Shown here one piece after another: positions 61,769 through 64,000 of a DNA stretch of 64,000 nucleotides. Location: positions 20,562 to 84,561 of the forward strand of contig JXTC01000022.1 of the NCBI GenBank assembly GCA_002914845.1, in the 5' to 3' direction. Below the pieces are notes generated by a model that saw only the letters and a list, made by a program, of their open reading frames with translations, ran no database searches and had not been told where the DNA came from. How positions within the stretch are numbered: position 1 is the first letter of the stretch; each line of letters begins with the position of its first letter. Origin of the DNA: Trema orientale (taxonomy: Eukaryota > Streptophyta > Magnoliopsida > Rosales > Cannabaceae). The position numbers and the translations under genes were made by a program.

Positions 61769-62965
61769 CTTTTTAAGATCAGTGAAGAAGTAGTGGTAGA
61801 TGCTACCGATAAGAGAAATATTGCGCGCTTGATTAATCATTTGGTAAGTTATTGTGATTAATGTTAGAAGCTAGGTTACTGTGGGGTTCTAATTCTCGTC
61901 CTTCATTCCTGTATGTCGTTAATCATACGAGATGCACAACAGTTGATACCATCGAAAGAGCTGCTCTCGTATCTTGTTACAAATAAAATCAAGCAAATTT
62001 TGAAATGGATGGCAGCCTTGCATGCTCAATGGTGATGGTATTAATTGAGTGTGAGATATAAAAATAAATGAAAATTATTTTTAGAAGCCTTTGATGGATC
62101 TATTTTATTGAAAAAAGAATTCATTATCATACTTTGAATCTTCATCTTGATTCGGCTTTACCCATTTTTTTCCCTTCTCCAACTTTGATATAGTGCGTGC
62201 CCAATTGCTATGTGAGGATCATGAGTGTTGGTGATGACGAAAGTACCAAAATGTAAACAAATCGTTTATTATTTCACCAAAAGTGAATCGTAAACAGATC
62301 GTTTATAGTTTCAGCAACAATGCTTACATTTTGGTACATTTACGGATTCACTTTTGATGAAATAATAAACAATTTGTTTACGTTTTGGTATTTTTAATGA
62401 AATTGTATACCACTTGTTTACTATTCAGTAGTTTTAAGCAATTTAGGGAAACTGTAAATTATTTGAGCACTTTTTGTCCCTAGTTCTTTTTTTTTTAGCT
62501 TGTTATTTGATTAATTTCTTAACTAATTCTTCTAAGCTGATGCACATGTACTGCTGTCTTTTTATATACTGGAGATCATGGTCTTAATGTCTTAACTTCC
62601 GAGAACTTTCAGTCTAGATTTGAGGATACCAAGCCCTGGCTAATTCAGGTATAATCACTTTCTAGAATAGGCAGCAATTTACACTACTGGTGTAATCAGA
62701 GTTCACTTTTTTTTTTCCCCCTTCTCTCATGTTCCTCCTCTTCCATCCAAAGTTCTTTAATAATAATAAGTATATATATATATTTTTTTTTGCTGAACGT
62801 AAAATTAGCCTTTGATGGATCTATTTTACTGGAAAAGGAATTCATTATCATACTTTGAATTTTCATCTTGATTCGTTCTTACCCATTTTTTTCTCTTTTC
62901 CAACTTTGATATAGTGCGTGCCCAATTGCTATGCGAGGATCATGAGTGTTGATGGTGACAAAAGT
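61769..62965 (+). pseudogene. ATX3/4/5-like SET-domain fragment
   Basis: Exon 1 (61769-61843, with TTTTGCAG before and GTAAGT after) reads LFKISEEVVVDATDKRNIAR then LINH. Exon 2 appears twice (62194-62244 and 62915-62965), each after a TATAG acceptor, reading CVPNCYVRIMSVGDDES and CVPNCYARIMSVDGDKS. This is the catalytic part of the SET domain of trithorax-like H3K4 methyltransferases of the ATX3/4/5 type (NHSCxPNC motif; here the Ser position is changed). Introns are kept, so it is a copied genomic piece rather than a retrocopy. After DES/DKS both copies run into a foldback and stop. No pre-SET, PHD or PWWP coding is present. Confidence 0.8.
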
Positions 62966-63248
62966 ACCAAAATGTAAACAAATCGTTTATTATTTCACCA
63001 AAAGTGAATCGTATATAGATCGTTTACAGTTTCAGCAAAATTTTTTACATTTTGGCACATTTACGGATTTACTTTTGATGAAATAATAAACAATTTGTTT
63101 ACGTTTTAGTATTTTTAATAAAATTGTATGCCACTTGTTTACTATTCAGTACTTTTAAGCAATTTGGGGAAACTGTAAACTATTTGAGTACTTTTTATCC
63201 CTAGTTGTTTTTTTTAGCTTGTTATTTGATTAATTTCTTAACTAATTA
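62087..63248 (+). repeat. Direct duplication of about 445 bp (721-bp period)
   Basis: Segments 62087-62533 and 62808-63248 are near-identical, starting GCCTTTGATGGATCTATTTT. Each holds one copy of SET exon 2 and one foldback. The 274 bp between them includes TCTAGATTTGAGGATACCAA with AG before and CAGGTATAA after, an exon-like piece that I cannot assign. Confidence 0.88.
62243..62390. repeat. Foldback inside the SET-domain exon, copy 1
   Basis: Arms 62243-62294 and 62339-62390 (52 nt) are near-perfect inverted complements, starting GTACCAAAATGTAAACAAAT. The second copy is at about 62964-63111. The size and position suggest a MITE inserted before the duplication. Confidence 0.75.
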
Positions 63249-63320
63249 ATGAGATAGTGTGGATTTTATTTTATAGTGCTACAGGATGGTTAAAAGTGCT
63301 CTTTCATCTAAGAGTAAAGG

Positions 63321-64000
63321 TGTGACGTCCCCCGATCCCACACACGTACGTGAGAATATTCGTAAAATTATTTAGTGAGATCGGGAGAAGCCACTCAACT
63401 TGGAACTGACAAAATCGGGAAAAATTTAAACTTTTTATGCTTTCTGGGAGAAAAAGGGAAATTCTACTCACTCATAATTATACGTAGTCTGATGTATACA
63501 TATATACATACTCACATAGTGGACCTCTCAGGAAAATATACATAATGTACAGACTCAAAAATAGCTTATCAGGAAACCACAGCGTCAAAATGCTCATATA
63601 CACAAGCCGCGGTCAGAAAGTCGGCGCTCCTCCTCTATCTCATATATCATCAGTACCTTCTGCAATGTAAGAATATTTATGAGTATAAAACTCAGTAAGT
63701 AACATATGCAGATGCAGAGTGCACACGACAGAGGACAAATAATCATATGATTGGGATCCCTGTGTATATTGTATTGCCTGACAAGACCGTGAATCGCATA
63801 CTGAGCCACTCAGATAGCATATAACATATCATGAGCAGTATGGAGGTCTCGAGTCCCAAATACATCTCAAACCCCTCTGTGTACTGCAGAGGTCCACCCC
63901 ATACCGCCATCAGAGTGTTCCCGAAGGAACCATATTGTCCCCGAAAGGACCAGAGTGTTCCCGAAGGAACCAGAGTGTCCCCGAAGGAACCATATCACAT
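63321..64000 (-). mobile_element. Edge of an LTR-type element, continues past the window
   Basis: The + strand starts TGTGACGTCCCCCGATCC, the reverse complement of an LTR end. At 63880-63995 are units of about 24 bp, such as CAGAGTGTTCCCGAAGGAAC and CATATTGTCCCCGAAAGGAC. No primer binding site is seen at the left edge. No protein domain appears within the window. Confidence 0.5.

Overview
This window is nuclear DNA of a flowering plant, almost certainly a core eudicot. It is AT-rich, genes have GT-AG introns, and most of the space is plant transposable elements: Ty1/copia and Ty3/gypsy chromovirus elements, LINEs, tRNA-derived SINEs, and hAT-like and other foldback elements. I cannot fix the species.

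Three host genes are supported. (1) The last four coding exons of an NRDE2-family gene lie on + at 677-16181; the 5' part is outside the window. The first intron here (1029-14372) is 13.3 kb and holds a LINE fragment and two nested copia elements, yet the reading frame joins exactly across all three introns. (2) A single-exon cytosolic sulfotransferase lies on - at 32124-33155. (3) A seven-exon MYB-CC (PHR1-like) transcription factor lies on - at 37559-39918. They are not an operon and I see no shared pathway. One partial gene copy is also present: an ATX3/4/5-like SET-domain fragment at 61769-62965, with one exon duplicated. A possible last exon of an unidentified gene sits at 33920-34040.

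Layout: 1-16600 NRDE2 3' half with nested retroelements; 16600-20500 a long diverged repeat, a LINE 3' end and a 62-bp tandem duplication; 20500-25220 two chromovirus fragments in opposite orientation with a copia 5' end between them, then a solo LTR with target-site duplication; 25220-32000 AT-rich DNA and an LTR-like repeat; 32000-34100 sulfotransferase and exon-like remnant; 34190-35830 a solo-LTR-like element with a palindrome array, then a TCTAGACA-rich stretch; 37300-41800 MYB-CC gene; 41800-50800 intergenic DNA with a strong hairpin, an hAT-type element carrying a SINE, and a second SINE; 50870-53345 a gag-only LTR element; 53400-61300 repeats, including an unclassified GGTTAC-rich family; 61400-63250 the SET-domain pseudogene inside a direct duplication; 63321-64000 the edge of another LTR.

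I found no CRISPR array, rRNA or tRNA gene. I found no new functional system with confidence. The most unusual items are the nested intron insertions in a conserved gene, the gag-only LTR element, the duplicated SET-domain fragment with a built-in foldback, the 39-nt-arm hairpin at 42617-42700, and the array of nine short GC-rich palindromes.
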